Of a stretch of DNA of 64,000 bases, positions 44,069 through 52,952 are shown one piece after another; the first letter of the stretch is position 1, and every line of letters begins with the position of its first letter. Under the pieces are notes generated by a model. The model had not been told where the DNA came from. It was given only the letters and a program-made list of their open reading frames with translations, and made no database searches. This DNA is from Nakamurella lactea DSM 19367 (lineage in GTDB: Bacteria > Actinomycetota > Actinomycetes > Mycobacteriales > Nakamurellaceae), in NCBI RefSeq assembly GCF_000426645.1, contig NZ_AUFT01000008.1, forward strand, positions 248,001 through 312,000, written 5' to 3'. The position numbers and the translations under genes are program-made.

Positions 44069-44680
44069 GTGGATGCTGACGGCTCGGCCCGGCTGGTCAC
44101 GCGGCAGAAGGGCGGCCGCTCGTGGCGGATCGGCAGCGATGTCGACGTCGCCTGGATCCGCGCCGGCACCTTTGCCACCAAGGCTGTTACCTCGGCGATC
44201 CCGCCGCTCTTCGATGCCTATGCGACCGTCGAGTTGCCGACCACAGAACCGGACCATCGCACCCGGATCCAGCAGCGGCACGAACGCGCGCTGTTGGCGT
44301 TGTTGACCGCACACGCACAGCCGCAGTCGTGGTGGCTCGGGTATCTCGACACGGGTGCCGACGACCTCGTCTTTCCTGATGCACCCCAAACGACGCTGTA
44401 TGCGGGCTGGAAGTACGTGATTGTCGAGGCCGGACCGCCGGAGGCGGCAACGTGGCGCCTCGACGAGCCGGCCTACTTCTGGAAGGGCACACTGCCCAAT
44501 CTGCTGTTTCCCGCCGATCACTGCTGGCTGGTCTCGACCCTGTGGGACGACGACTGGACGTGTATCGGTGGCACCCAGGCGTTGGTGGACCAAGTGCTGG
44601 GCGACCCGGAGCTGGGTCCCCGAACCCGACAGGTGAGTCTGGATCAGGACGGCACTCCGCCCGGCCACACAGCCTGGTGA
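44069..44680 (+). CDS. hypothetical protein, Trp-rich
   Basis: I do not recognise this gene. From the GTG at 44069 the product has 203 residues, is soluble and Trp-rich ('SWWLGYLD', 'YAGWKYVIVEAG', 'CWLVSTLWDDDWTCIGG'). Its middle looks like an alpha/beta fold with a long helix ('RTRIQQRHERALLALLTAHAQ'). TAGGG about eight bases before the GTG may serve as ribosome site. Its pattern resembles small proteins of unknown function found next to acetyltransferases, but I cannot assign a role. Confidence 0.65.
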   Translation: MDADGSARLVTRQKGGRSWRIGSDVDVAWIRAGTFATKAVTSAIPPLFDAYATVELPTTEPDHRTRIQQRHERALLALLTAHAQPQSWWLGYLDTGADDLVFPDAPQTTLYAGWKYVIVEAGPPEAATWRLDEPAYFWKGTLPNLLFPADHCWLVSTLWDDDWTCIGGTQALVDQVLGDPELGPRTRQVSLDQDGTPPGHTAW

Positions 44681-44720
44681 GCTGCCTGTCCACTCGGCGC
44701 TCCGGCCGGTCGGGCCGGGC

Positions 44721-45095
44721 TCAGCCGGTGGACCCGTCCAGGCCGTAGCTGCGGACCCACGTCGGGGTGATCCGGATCAGGTCGCCGCTGCCGACGGCCG
44801 GCGAATCCGGGTCCCGTGGCACTGTCTCGGCAGTTCCGCGCACCTCGAGACAGTGAACCTGCCACGGGTCGACGGAGACGAGATCGTCGACCACGAAGGC
44901 CACCCGACCGTTTGCCCGCACGTTGCGGAACTTCCGGGAGGCCTCCATCCGGTGCCCGCCAATGTCGATCGTGCCGTCGTCGTTGACGACAAAGGCGACC
45001 GGGTTCACTTGCAGCGTCCCGTTCGGGTGCTGGGTGGCCATCCGGCCAAGGGTCTGGCTGCGGAGATAACTCACTTCTGCGTCGGTGAAGGACAT
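44721..45095 (-). CDS. PPOX-class oxidoreductase, probably F420-dependent
   Basis: This is a small split-barrel protein, 124 residues. 'FTDAEVSYLRSQTLGRMATQHPNGTLQVNPVAFVVNDDGTIDIGG' and 'VAFVVDDLV...PWQVHCLEVRGTAE' match the PPOX-class F420-dependent group of actinomycetes. The function is a reductase of unknown substrate. The ATG is leaderless-like: TAGCGT lies six bases upstream, with TTGACT 19 bases before that and a palindrome between (see the regulatory entry). Confidence 0.9.
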   Translation of the reverse strand: MSFTDAEVSYLRSQTLGRMATQHPNGTLQVNPVAFVVNDDGTIDIGGHRMEASRKFRNVRANGRVAFVVDDLVSVDPWQVHCLEVRGTAETVPRDPDSPAVGSGDLIRITPTWVRSYGLDGSTG

Positions 45096-45101
45096 TTCTT
45101 C

Positions 45102-45132
45102 ACGCTAGAACTTGAAGCTGACTTCAAGTCAA
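45102..45132 (-). promoter_or_regulatory. MerR-type promoter with dyad in a 19-bp spacer
   Basis: On the minus strand TTGACT (-35, 45127-45132) and TAGCGT (-10, 45102-45107) are 19 bases apart, longer than the usual 17. An 8-4-8 palindrome, ACTTGAAG-tcag/ctga-CTTCAAGT, fills 45110-45129. This layout is typical of promoters twisted into shape by MerR/SoxR-type activators. No MerR gene is in the neighbourhood. Confidence 0.55.
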
Positions 45133-45153
45133 GCATGCGTCGTCCGGGCGGAG

Positions 45154-46284
45154 CTAGCTCTCCTCGATGGTGATCGGACGGCCGTGAAAGGCGCCGATCG
45201 CCTGTGCTCCGATCCGGGCGCGCTCACGGTGTTCCGCGGTCGCGGTCGGTGCGAACTGGATCCGCACCGTGACCGACTTCGGCCCGACGGTGCGGGTGTA
45301 GCGGCCGACGTTCTCCGTGTCGACCAGCACGGCGCCGCTGGCCAGATCGCTGGAAGCTGCGCTGCCCGTCGGTCGCCCGGCGAGCGGGTGTCCGTCGAGT
45401 CGCGGAAAATTGATCCGCGGATACGTCAACGTTGCCTCGTCGAACACCGGCAGTAGCAAGGCTTCCGGCCGGCGGCTGGGACGGGCCGGAATGTTCGGAT
45501 CGAACCAGAGCTCATCGCCGTCGACCTCGATCCGTTCGAGGCCGTCACCGATCGCCTCGAGCGCCGGCCGGATCTGTCCCTTGGTCAACGCGCACCAGCG
45601 GACCAGATCGTCGACCGATGCCGGTCCATGGCCGGCGAAGAACCGGTACACCAGGCGCGCGGTCGCCTCCTGGGCGTCCAACTCCGGTGCCGGTGCCACC
45701 CACTCGTCGATCAGGGCGTAGCCGTGCTGGCCGCCGATCATCGGACTGGAGCAGATCAACCCGCGCATTTCGGCCAGGAACAAGATGTGCCCCAGGCGTT
45801 CCCCGACGTCGATCCCGTGCTCCGTCATCTCCGGGCCGAGCTGCTTGCGGGTGCGGTAGTTCTTGCCGGCCAGCAGTTCCGTCAGCCCTTCGAGCGCCCG
45901 TCCGATGGTCCGCTCGTCCAGCTCGAGCTGCCGGTGCCGGCCGGCCATTCCCTGTTCCACCTTCGGTGAGGTGGCCGCCAGGATCCACCGCAGATCCTCG
46001 GGTGCGACGAAATGCCAGGTGGGGCGCAGGATATGGGTCCGGATGATGGCGCCGGCATCGATCTCCGCCCGCACCGTCTCCAGGGTGGTCGGGCGTCGGC
46101 CGCCGATCCGCAGGCCCAAGGAATACGACGCCGACAGCGGTTCCTGGGACTGGACGCAGCAGAGCAACCGGACCACCTCGGCGGCCGACGTCAGTCCCGC
46201 GGAGGTCAGTCGTTGGGTGGCCAGACGGCGGGTCAGGACGCGGCGGACCGGCGCGGGGACCGGTGGCGCTGAGAGGGCAGACAT
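45154..46284 (-). CDS. winged-helix DNA glycosylase of the AlkZ/YcaQ family
   Basis: This is a 376-residue protein of the HTH_42 family, whose studied members (AlkZ, YcaQ/AlkX) remove bulky or crosslinked bases from DNA. The catalytic Gln-x-Gln motif is seen as 'CCVQSQEP' near residue 44-51. 'RPTWHFVAPEDLRWILA' and the tandem winged-helix region ('ASVDDLVRWCALTKGQIRPALEAI') follow, then the beta-barrel end 'LLLPVFDEATLTY'. Which lesion it acts on cannot be told. Confidence 0.88.
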   Translation of the reverse strand: MSALSAPPVPAPVRRVLTRRLATQRLTSAGLTSAAEVVRLLCCVQSQEPLSASYSLGLRIGGRRPTTLETVRAEIDAGAIIRTHILRPTWHFVAPEDLRWILAATSPKVEQGMAGRHRQLELDERTIGRALEGLTELLAGKNYRTRKQLGPEMTEHGIDVGERLGHILFLAEMRGLICSSPMIGGQHGYALIDEWVAPAPELDAQEATARLVYRFFAGHGPASVDDLVRWCALTKGQIRPALEAIGDGLERIEVDGDELWFDPNIPARPSRRPEALLLPVFDEATLTYPRINFPRLDGHPLAGRPTGSAASSDLASGAVLVDTENVGRYTRTVGPKSVTVRIQFAPTATAEHRERARIGAQAIGAFHGRPITIEES

Positions 46285-46377
46285 GGATGACGATTGTGCC
46301 GGATGCCACCGGCACCGCCCCGCTGGGCCGAGCCGACCTCGTGACCGCAGCCGAGCGCGGCCGGCGAACCGGACAAC

Positions 46378-48240
46378 TCAGCGCAGCCGATCGCCGCCGG
46401 CGAACGTCGACAGATAGGCGTTCACTGCGGTGATCGCACCGTTCGGGGCGGTGTCGAAGCGGCCCTGCCGCCCGTCGACGCTCACCACAGACCGCGCGCC
46501 GACGACGGCAGAGGCGTTGTCGTGCAACCGGATCGCGGTCTGTTCGCTCACCCCGAGGGCTACCGATCGATGTGCCGCCGATCCGAACAGCAGACCCCAG
46601 CGGTAGTTGTACGTCAGCCACGGTTCCAGCGTCACCCCTTGTACGATGCCCAGGCCGGGCCGGAACTGTTGTGCATCGGTGCGGAAGTAGCGGATGCCCT
46701 CGTCCTCGTAGTTGTCCGAGGTCGGGTTCGGCACGGCCTCGTAGCGCTCGGCCATCGCGGCGGTCGCCGCGCCGTCGGTCAGCACCGCCGGGGTCGTCCT
46801 GACGGCCGATCGGACGGCATCGGCGAAGCCGCGGTCGGCGACCGCGGCCGGCATCAGCGACTGGTCGTCGCCGACCACGATCACGCCGGCGGCGTTGCGG
46901 ACCGCGGTGGCATCGATCCGGTCCCGGCCCTGCACCAGCACCGACACCGCGCCCGGCCAGCCCGCGCCGGTGAGTGCGCTGCGGTAGAGGTCACCGGCCT
47001 GCTCGGCCGCCGTGGCGGACGGATAACCCGCAGTCAACACGACCACCCGAGAACCCTTGGCCGCCTTGACGAACGACTTGAGTACCGCCGAGTCGGCGGC
47101 GTCATTCCCGCCGCCCCCCAGCAACACGGTCGCCCGCCCCGCGGTCCGCAGCGTTGGCAGTGACGTCGGTCGCGGCGTCGAGACCGGACGTCCACTCAGT
47201 TCGATCCGCCGGTGGACGAGGTCGTAGCCGGTCGAGGTGCCGGGGGCGATCAGATGGGTCAGCACGTTACGGGTGGAGAGGGTGGCGTCGGCGCCGACCC
47301 AGCGAGGCCGGGTCGCGGTGTCGAAGTTGAGGACGGTCGCCGACGACTCACCGATCATCGACGTCACCTGGCGGTCGTCGACCACCACCGGAGCGGTCGC
47401 GTAGTCGGAGCCGAGGCCGATCTTGCCGCCGTGGCCATAGCGGTCGACCGACTGCGCGGTGATATTCAAAAGGCGGCCGAACCGACCTCGCTGGTAGAAA
47501 TGCTGGTCGAAGATGGCCCGCCCGGAGCCGAAGGTCAGTCCGCGGTCGTCCGAGGCGAGGTCGTCACCCCAGCCGATCGTCACCGAGTCCTTCTGCAGAC
47601 CGGTCCACGGCTGGCCGTCCGTGGTGTAGCCGGTGATCATCGTCCGCGATTCGACGGCGTTGCCGGCGCTGGTCCCGCTGATCACCACGCCGCGGGCGTG
47701 CGCCCGGGCCATCGCTGCCTCGGCCGGCGTGTTCGCCAGCACCTGCATGGCCAGTACCTGGTCGCCGCCGAGCACGAACCCGACGTCCACCGCCGGGTTG
47801 TCGAAGGCCGTTGAGTTCACCGGGTTCTCGGCGTCGGCCCGGTCCAGCAGCACCAGCAGAGTCGCAGTGCAGTTGGTGAACCGGCTGTGATCGATCACCG
47901 CTTCACAGTTGGTGTCCAGCTCGTCGGTCCGCAGCTGTGCCTGCTCCAGATTGGCCTCCCGGTCCTCCGGTGCATCGCCGTAGCTGGACGGCACCACCAG
48001 GATGTCCAGCGTCGGGCCGCTGGCGGTGCGTTCGGCGATGGTCACCAACTGCTGCTCGGTGTCGGCCTCGTAGCCACCACCAATCGGTACCAAGGTCGTG
48101 GCCCGATGGTCGCCGTGGCCGGTCGGGACCAGGCTCGCGGCAGACACCGCGGGGCTGACGGCGACGGTCGCGGCAATCAGCCCGGCGGTCGCCGCCAGGC
48201 CCATCGTCGGGCGAGGCAGTGATCGGTGACGAATGGTCAT
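46378..48240 (-). CDS. secreted cyanophycinase-like protein with two S51 domains
   Basis: The 620-residue protein has an N-terminal signal peptide (to about residue 35) and two tandem peptidase S51/type-1 glutamine-amidotransferase-like domains. Domain 1 (about 45-345) has 'LGGDQ' (158-161), the nucleophile elbow 'GTSAGNAV' with Ser191, and a catalytic His in 'DQHFYQRGRFGRL', like cyanophycinase. Domain 2 (about 365-610) repeats the plan ('VLLGGGGND', 'VVGDDQ'), but the elbow reads 'DGAATAA' (489-495), with Ala where Ser should be, so it looks inactive. It should act outside the cell, perhaps on cyanophycin or Asp-rich peptides. Confidence 0.85.
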   Translation of the reverse strand: MTIRHRSLPRPTMGLAATAGLIAATVAVSPAVSAASLVPTGHGDHRATTLVPIGGGYEADTEQQLVTIAERTASGPTLDILVVPSSYGDAPEDREANLEQAQLRTDELDTNCEAVIDHSRFTNCTATLLVLLDRADAENPVNSTAFDNPAVDVGFVLGGDQVLAMQVLANTPAEAAMARAHARGVVISGTSAGNAVESRTMITGYTTDGQPWTGLQKDSVTIGWGDDLASDDRGLTFGSGRAIFDQHFYQRGRFGRLLNITAQSVDRYGHGGKIGLGSDYATAPVVVDDRQVTSMIGESSATVLNFDTATRPRWVGADATLSTRNVLTHLIAPGTSTGYDLVHRRIELSGRPVSTPRPTSLPTLRTAGRATVLLGGGGNDAADSAVLKSFVKAAKGSRVVVLTAGYPSATAAEQAGDLYRSALTGAGWPGAVSVLVQGRDRIDATAVRNAAGVIVVGDDQSLMPAAVADRGFADAVRSAVRTTPAVLTDGAATAAMAERYEAVPNPTSDNYEDEGIRYFRTDAQQFRPGLGIVQGVTLEPWLTYNYRWGLLFGSAAHRSVALGVSEQTAIRLHDNASAVVGARSVVSVDGRQGRFDTAPNGAITAVNAYLSTFAGGDRLR

Positions 48241-48362
48241 GGCGGATCTCCTCGGTGCGATCGCGACTGGGTCGGCCGAACCTAACCCAGCCCGCGGTCA
48301 CCCTGCAGGACGAAGCGCCACCGGGAGCGCAGGTGCCGCAGGCAGCGCGGATCCTGCTCGGT

Positions 48363-49067
48363 CTACCCGCCGAACGCGTCCAGCGCCCGCTGCAGCTCGA
48401 CGGCCGGCGTCGGCGAGGCCGGAGGCATGACCCCGCGGGCCGGGTCGGTCTCCTGCGCCGGTGCCTGCGGGTCGTTGTACGGAGTGCCGTACGCGGGGGT
48501 GCCCGGCTGGTAGCGCCGGCCCTGCGCGAGCGGACCGGCATCGACGCTGTCGTAGCCGAGGCTGTCCAGGAAGGTGCTGACCTGCTGCTTGGCGGCGGCG
48601 TCGTCACCGGCGACGGCCAGGGCGCTGCGCTCTGGTGAGCCGGCCGGCCGGGCCAGCTCGCCCAGGTGGACGAAGTTGATGTTGTTGAACGCCTTGACCA
48701 CGTGCGAGCCGGGCAGGTGCCGCTGCAGCAGTTCGCTGGAGGTCGTCGAATCGTCATCCAGCTCGGCGATGTTGCCGTCGCGCTGGGAGTAGTAGTTGTT
48801 GGTGTCGATCACCACTTTCCCGACCAACGGCTCCACCGGGACACTGGGGTAGGCCTTCAACGGGATGGTCACCACCACGATGTCGCCGGCGGCCGCCGCC
48901 TCTTCGGGGGTCCCGGCCCGGGCCGACGGCCCGAGCTCGGATACCAGCGCCGCCAGCGTCTCGGGGCCGCGCGAGTTGCTCAGCACCACCTGATGCCCGG
49001 CCGCCACCGCCAGCCGTGCCACCGTGCCGCCGATATTGCCGCTTCCGATCAATCCGATTGTCGTCAT
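48363..49067 (-). CDS. F420:NADP oxidoreductase-like NAD(P)-binding protein
   Basis: This Rossmann-fold protein has 234 residues and matches the NADPH-dependent F420 reductase/NPDH-like family. It begins 'MTTIGLIGSGNIGGTVARLAVAAGHQVVLSNSRG', then 'VVVTIPLKAYPSVPVEPL', 'VVIDTNNYY' and 'HVVKAFNNINFVHL'. True F420 reductases and a broader group of oxidoreductases share this pattern. The ATG at 49067 opens exactly on the nucleotide-binding strand. It is divergent from the SulP gene. Confidence 0.88.
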   Translation of the reverse strand: MTTIGLIGSGNIGGTVARLAVAAGHQVVLSNSRGPETLAALVSELGPSARAGTPEEAAAAGDIVVVTIPLKAYPSVPVEPLVGKVVIDTNNYYSQRDGNIAELDDDSTTSSELLQRHLPGSHVVKAFNNINFVHLGELARPAGSPERSALAVAGDDAAAKQQVSTFLDSLGYDSVDAGPLAQGRRYQPGTPAYGTPYNDPQAPAQETDPARGVMPPASPTPAVELQRALDAFGG

Positions 49068-49263
49068 ACCCGGAACCAGCGTTGCCGACCGCAACCGATA
49101 TTCCCCGGGTGACCGGCCACCGCCAGAGCTCCAGCGTGACCGGGGCGGGGATCCGGAGCGCACATTGCTGGGACACTAGCTCTGCCGGCGCGTACTCGGA
49201 CGCCGGATCCCGTGACTTTCCCGACGGTGGGCCGGGCCCTGCCGTGCACAGATCGGATCTTCG

Positions 49264-50751
49264 TTGGCTGGCGCACTGACCCGGCGATTCACCGTTTCTC
49301 GTCCTGCCTGGTTGGCCCCGAGGATCCTGCGGACGGAGGTGCTGGCCGGGCTGGTGGTCGCGTTGGCGCTGATCCCCGAGGCGATCTCGTTCTCCATCAT
49401 CGCGGGCGTCGATCCGCGGGTGGGGCTGTTCGCCTCGTTCACCATGGCCGTGTCGATCTCGATCCTTGGTGGCCGGCCGGCGATGATCTCCGCCGCCACC
49501 GGCGCGGTTGCCCTGGTGATCGCCCCGCTGGTGCACCAGTACGGCCTGCAGTACCTGATCGCGACCGTCATCCTGGCCGGCGTCGTGCAGATCGTCCTTG
49601 GTCTGCTCGGGGTCGCGAAGTTGATGCGGTTCGTGCCGCGCAGCGTGATGGTCGGCTTCGTGAACGCGCTGGCCATCCTGATCTTCCTCGCCCAGTTGCC
49701 GCAGCTGCAGCACGTTCCCTTGATGGTCTATCCGATGGTCGCCGTCGGCCTGGCCATCATCTACGGACTACCGCGGCTGACGAAAGTCGTTCCGTCACCG
49801 CTGATCTCCATCATCGTGCTGACCGGGCTGACGATGATCCTCCGACTGCAGGTTCCCACCGTCGCCGACCAAGGTGAACTGCCGGACAGCCTCCCGACTC
49901 TCGGTCTGCCGGACGTGCCGTTCGACATCGCCACCCTCAAGATCATCGCCCCGTACGCGATCGGGATGGCACTGGTCGGTCTGCTGGAATCGATGATGAC
50001 CGCGAAGCTGGTGGACGACATCACCGACACCCACTCGAACAAGACCCGCGAGGCCTGGGGCCAGGGCGGCGCGAACATCGTCACGGGGCTGTTCGGTGGG
50101 ATGGGGGGCTGCGCGATGATCGGCCAGACGATGATCAACGTCCGGTCCGGTGCCCGCACCCGGCTGTCCACGTTCCTGGCCGGCACCTTCCTGCTGATCC
50201 TGGTCGTCGTGCTCGGCGACACCGTCGGCAAGATCCCGATGGCCGCGCTGGTCGGCGTCATGGTGTTCGTGTCGATCTCCACCTTCGACTGGCACTCGGT
50301 CGCGCCGAAGACACTCCGCCGGATGCCCAGGAGCGAGACCGCCGTCATGGTGCTCACCGTGGTGGTCACCGTCGTCACCCACAACCTGTCGTACGGCGTC
50401 ATCGCCGGAGTGCTGTTGGCGCTCACCCTGTTCGCCCGCCGCGTCGCGCACCTGGTGAACCTGACCAGCACCCTGTCCGCCGACGGCACCACCCGCATCT
50501 ACGTCGTCACCGGAGAACTGTTCTTCGCCTCCTCCAACGATCTCTACGCCCAGTTCGACTACAACGACCCGGCCGAGCACGTGATCGTCGATCTGACCGG
50601 GGCGCATCTGTGGGACGCCTCGAGCACCGCCACCCTCGACGCCGTGACCAACAAATTCCACCGGCACGGCCGGACTGTCGAGATCATCGGCCTCGACGAA
50701 CACAGCTCCGCCCGCCACGAACGGCTGTCCGGGCACCTCGGCGGGCACTGA
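49264..50751 (+). CDS. SulP-family anion transporter
   Basis: This is a membrane transporter for sulfate, bicarbonate or related anions, 495 residues. It has the N-terminal 'LRTEVLAGLVVALALIPEAISFSIIAGVDPRVGLFASF', 'ISAATGAVALVIAPL', 'MVGFVNALAILIFLAQLPQL', 10-14 membrane segments, and a C-terminal STAS domain (about residues 400-490: 'VIVDLTGAHLWDASSTATLDAVTNKFHRHG'). The start appears to be a TTG, and no strong ribosome site is seen, so low expression or a misplaced start is possible. Substrate is unknown. Confidence 0.92.
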   Translation: MAGALTRRFTVSRPAWLAPRILRTEVLAGLVVALALIPEAISFSIIAGVDPRVGLFASFTMAVSISILGGRPAMISAATGAVALVIAPLVHQYGLQYLIATVILAGVVQIVLGLLGVAKLMRFVPRSVMVGFVNALAILIFLAQLPQLQHVPLMVYPMVAVGLAIIYGLPRLTKVVPSPLISIIVLTGLTMILRLQVPTVADQGELPDSLPTLGLPDVPFDIATLKIIAPYAIGMALVGLLESMMTAKLVDDITDTHSNKTREAWGQGGANIVTGLFGGMGGCAMIGQTMINVRSGARTRLSTFLAGTFLLILVVVLGDTVGKIPMAALVGVMVFVSISTFDWHSVAPKTLRRMPRSETAVMVLTVVVTVVTHNLSYGVIAGVLLALTLFARRVAHLVNLTSTLSADGTTRIYVVTGELFFASSNDLYAQFDYNDPAEHVIVDLTGAHLWDASSTATLDAVTNKFHRHGRTVEIIGLDEHSSARHERLSGHLGGH

Positions 50752-50796
50752 GTCCCGCGCAGCGAACGTGGTTCCAGGAACGGGAATCGGGGCCGT

Positions 50797-51675
50797 TCAG
50801 TGCAGTTCGATGGTCCGCACGGCGGCGATGTGGTCCCGGATGAAGCGGTTCGCGTGGGCGCCGAGATCGTCGGAGTCGGTCCACAGATTCCGCCAGATCC
50901 CCAGCGTGTTACTCAGGGTCGCCGAGACCACCGCCGAGGAGAACGACTCGAAGACGATCGGACCGGTGTAGCCGATCCGGTCCAAGGCCCGGAACGCGCT
51001 GTCGAAATCGACGGACCCGGTGCCCAGGTAACCGCGGTGGCTCTCGCCGATGTGCACGTAGCCGAGGCGCTCCCCGGTGTCCAGGAACGGCTGGAACAGG
51101 TCCGACTCCTCGATATTCATGTGATAGGTGTCCAGATGGACCGACACCGAGGGATGGTCGACTCCGGTGAGGAACCGCAGCGCGTCCCGGCCGGTGTTGA
51201 GCAGATTGGACTCGTAACGGTTCACCACCTCGAGGGAGAGTCGGACGCCCAGTGCCTGCGCCTGATCGGCGAGACGGTGGATGGCCTCGATGCTGTTCGC
51301 CCGGCCCCGATCCGACATCGGCGCAAGGTGCTTGCGCATCGAGCCGTAGAGCACGCCGCACAGCACGGTGCCGCCCATTTCCGCGGTCCGTTCCAGCGCC
51401 GTCCGCAACAGCTTCGCGCCGGCGGCGACCACCTCCGGGTCGTCGCTGCTGACGTCGGCATGCTCCGGCAGGCCGAGGCTGGCCGTCGCGCTCAGCCCGG
51501 CGTCCTGCAGGGCCCGACGGGCGACCGTGCTGTCGAACGATTCCGGCTCCATCAACGGAAATTCGATCAGGTCGAACCCGGCGGCCTTGGTCCGATCGAT
51601 CGAGGAGGTGATGCCGGCGGCGTCGAAATCGCCCGTCCAGACGAGCGCATGGCAGCCGATCGGTGATCCGGTCAC
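50797..51675 (-). CDS. sugar phosphate isomerase/epimerase-type TIM barrel (ketose 3-epimerase-like)
   Basis: This is a xylose-isomerase-like TIM-barrel enzyme, 292 residues, closest in pattern to D-tagatose/D-psicose 3-epimerases. It shows 'FDLIEFPLMEP', 'SLEVVNRYESNLLNT' (metal-ligand Glu), 'VHLDTYHMNIEE' (Asp/His), 'YVHIGESHRGYLGTG' and 'IVFESFSS' (second catalytic Glu). The probable operator of the divergent LacI regulator lies 19 bases before its start, so a rare ketose is the likely inducer and substrate. Confidence 0.9.
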   Translation of the reverse strand: MTGSPIGCHALVWTGDFDAAGITSSIDRTKAAGFDLIEFPLMEPESFDSTVARRALQDAGLSATASLGLPEHADVSSDDPEVVAAGAKLLRTALERTAEMGGTVLCGVLYGSMRKHLAPMSDRGRANSIEAIHRLADQAQALGVRLSLEVVNRYESNLLNTGRDALRFLTGVDHPSVSVHLDTYHMNIEESDLFQPFLDTGERLGYVHIGESHRGYLGTGSVDFDSAFRALDRIGYTGPIVFESFSSAVVSATLSNTLGIWRNLWTDSDDLGAHANRFIRDHIAAVRTIELH

Positions 51676-51693
51676 TCTGTCACGGTCCCTTCA

Positions 51694-51707
51694 TTGAAAC
51701 GTTACAA
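51694..51707. promoter_or_regulatory. LacI-type operator
   Basis: TTGAAACGTTACAA is a 14-bp palindrome with the central AACGTT typical of LacI/GalR operators. It sits between the divergent epimerase and LacI genes, directly ahead of the epimerase start. Confidence 0.75.
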
Positions 51708-51831
51708 CTGCAGCTGACCAGTGACGTTAGACTGCGGGCTGCAACGTGTCAACGATCCGGGTCGGCGCCCGGTGAGTGGCCGCAGCCCGGGCTACATTGA
51801 CCCCGGGTGCACCGGCGAATCGGGAGGTCTG

Positions 51832-52875
51832 ATGGTCAAGCGGCCGGCCGGCCCGAGCGCCGGACTCAAGGACGTCGCCGCGCTGGCCGGGGTATCGGCA
51901 TCGACGGTCTCGAACTACCTCAACCGACCGGAAGTGGTGAACGAGCACACCAGGTCGAAGATCGACCGGGCGGTGCAGCAACTCGGCTTCGTCCGCAACG
52001 AGAGCGCCCGGCAGCTGCGCGCCGGATCCAGCCGCACCTTCGCGGTCGTCCTGCTGGACGCATGGATCCCGTTCTACGGCGAACTGGCCCGCGGGGTGGA
52101 GGACATCGGGAGCGCCGGCGGCTGGACGGTGCTGTTCAGCAACAGTGCCCGAGACCCCGAACGCGAGCTCCGCAACCTGGACACCTTTGCCGCCCAACGG
52201 GTTGGCGGCATTCTGGTGGTGCCGGCTCAGGACCTGCGCGACCGACTCCGCAACCTGCAGCGGCAGGGCATCAGCTGCGTCACTGTTGAGCAGCCGGCCA
52301 ACGCCGACGACATCTCCTCCGTCGAGATCGACGACCTCGCCGGCGGTCGGGCTGCCGCCGAGCATCTGCTGGGGTGCCGTCGCCGGGACGTCGTGCTGGT
52401 CGGCAACCCGGAGCGGGTCAGCCATGTCAAGGACCGGTTCGACGGCTTCAGCCGCACCGCCGACGCGGCCGGAGCGAGGCGCCGCCTCCTGGAAACCTGG
52501 GGACTCACCATGCGGGACGGCGCCGACGCCGCCCGAAGCATCATCGAGATGACCGCGGCCGACCGGCCCGATGCGGTGTTCGCCGCCAACGACCTGATCG
52601 CAGTGGGACTACTGCACGAACTGCGCGCTGCGGGCATCGACGTCCCCGGCGACATCGCCGTCATCGGCTACGACGGCTCGGAATTCGCCGCCAACGCGAC
52701 CGTGCCGCTGTCCACCGTCGCCCAGCCCGCGTACGAGATGGGCGTCGCCGCCGCGGAAATCCTGCTGGCCTGCATGGCGGGCCGGGAAGAGCCCGGGCAG
52801 AGCCACCGGAGCTTCCGGCCGGTGGTCACCGCCCGTGAATCGACCCTCGGTCGACAGGCCGGCGGCACGCCCTGA
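51832..52875 (+). CDS. LacI-family transcriptional regulator
   Basis: The product has 347 residues. The N-terminal helix-turn-helix and hinge read 'GLKDVAALAGVSASTVSNYLNRPEVVNEHTRSKI' and 'VRNESARQLRAGSS'. The periplasmic-binding-like effector domain follows, with 'DAVFAANDLIAVGLLHELRAAGIDVPGDIAVIGYDGSEFA'. GGGAGG precedes the ATG. It probably represses the divergent epimerase gene through the operator at 51694-51707. Confidence 0.93.
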   Translation: MVKRPAGPSAGLKDVAALAGVSASTVSNYLNRPEVVNEHTRSKIDRAVQQLGFVRNESARQLRAGSSRTFAVVLLDAWIPFYGELARGVEDIGSAGGWTVLFSNSARDPERELRNLDTFAAQRVGGILVVPAQDLRDRLRNLQRQGISCVTVEQPANADDISSVEIDDLAGGRAAAEHLLGCRRRDVVLVGNPERVSHVKDRFDGFSRTADAAGARRRLLETWGLTMRDGADAARSIIEMTAADRPDAVFAANDLIAVGLLHELRAAGIDVPGDIAVIGYDGSEFAANATVPLSTVAQPAYEMGVAAAEILLACMAGREEPGQSHRSFRPVVTARESTLGRQAGGTP

Positions 52876-52952
52876 CGGCGCCGCGGCGGCGGCGGCCGGA
52901 GATCCCCGGGATCGATCGGGCGAACGGTCCGGCCCGACGGCACACTGGTGTC

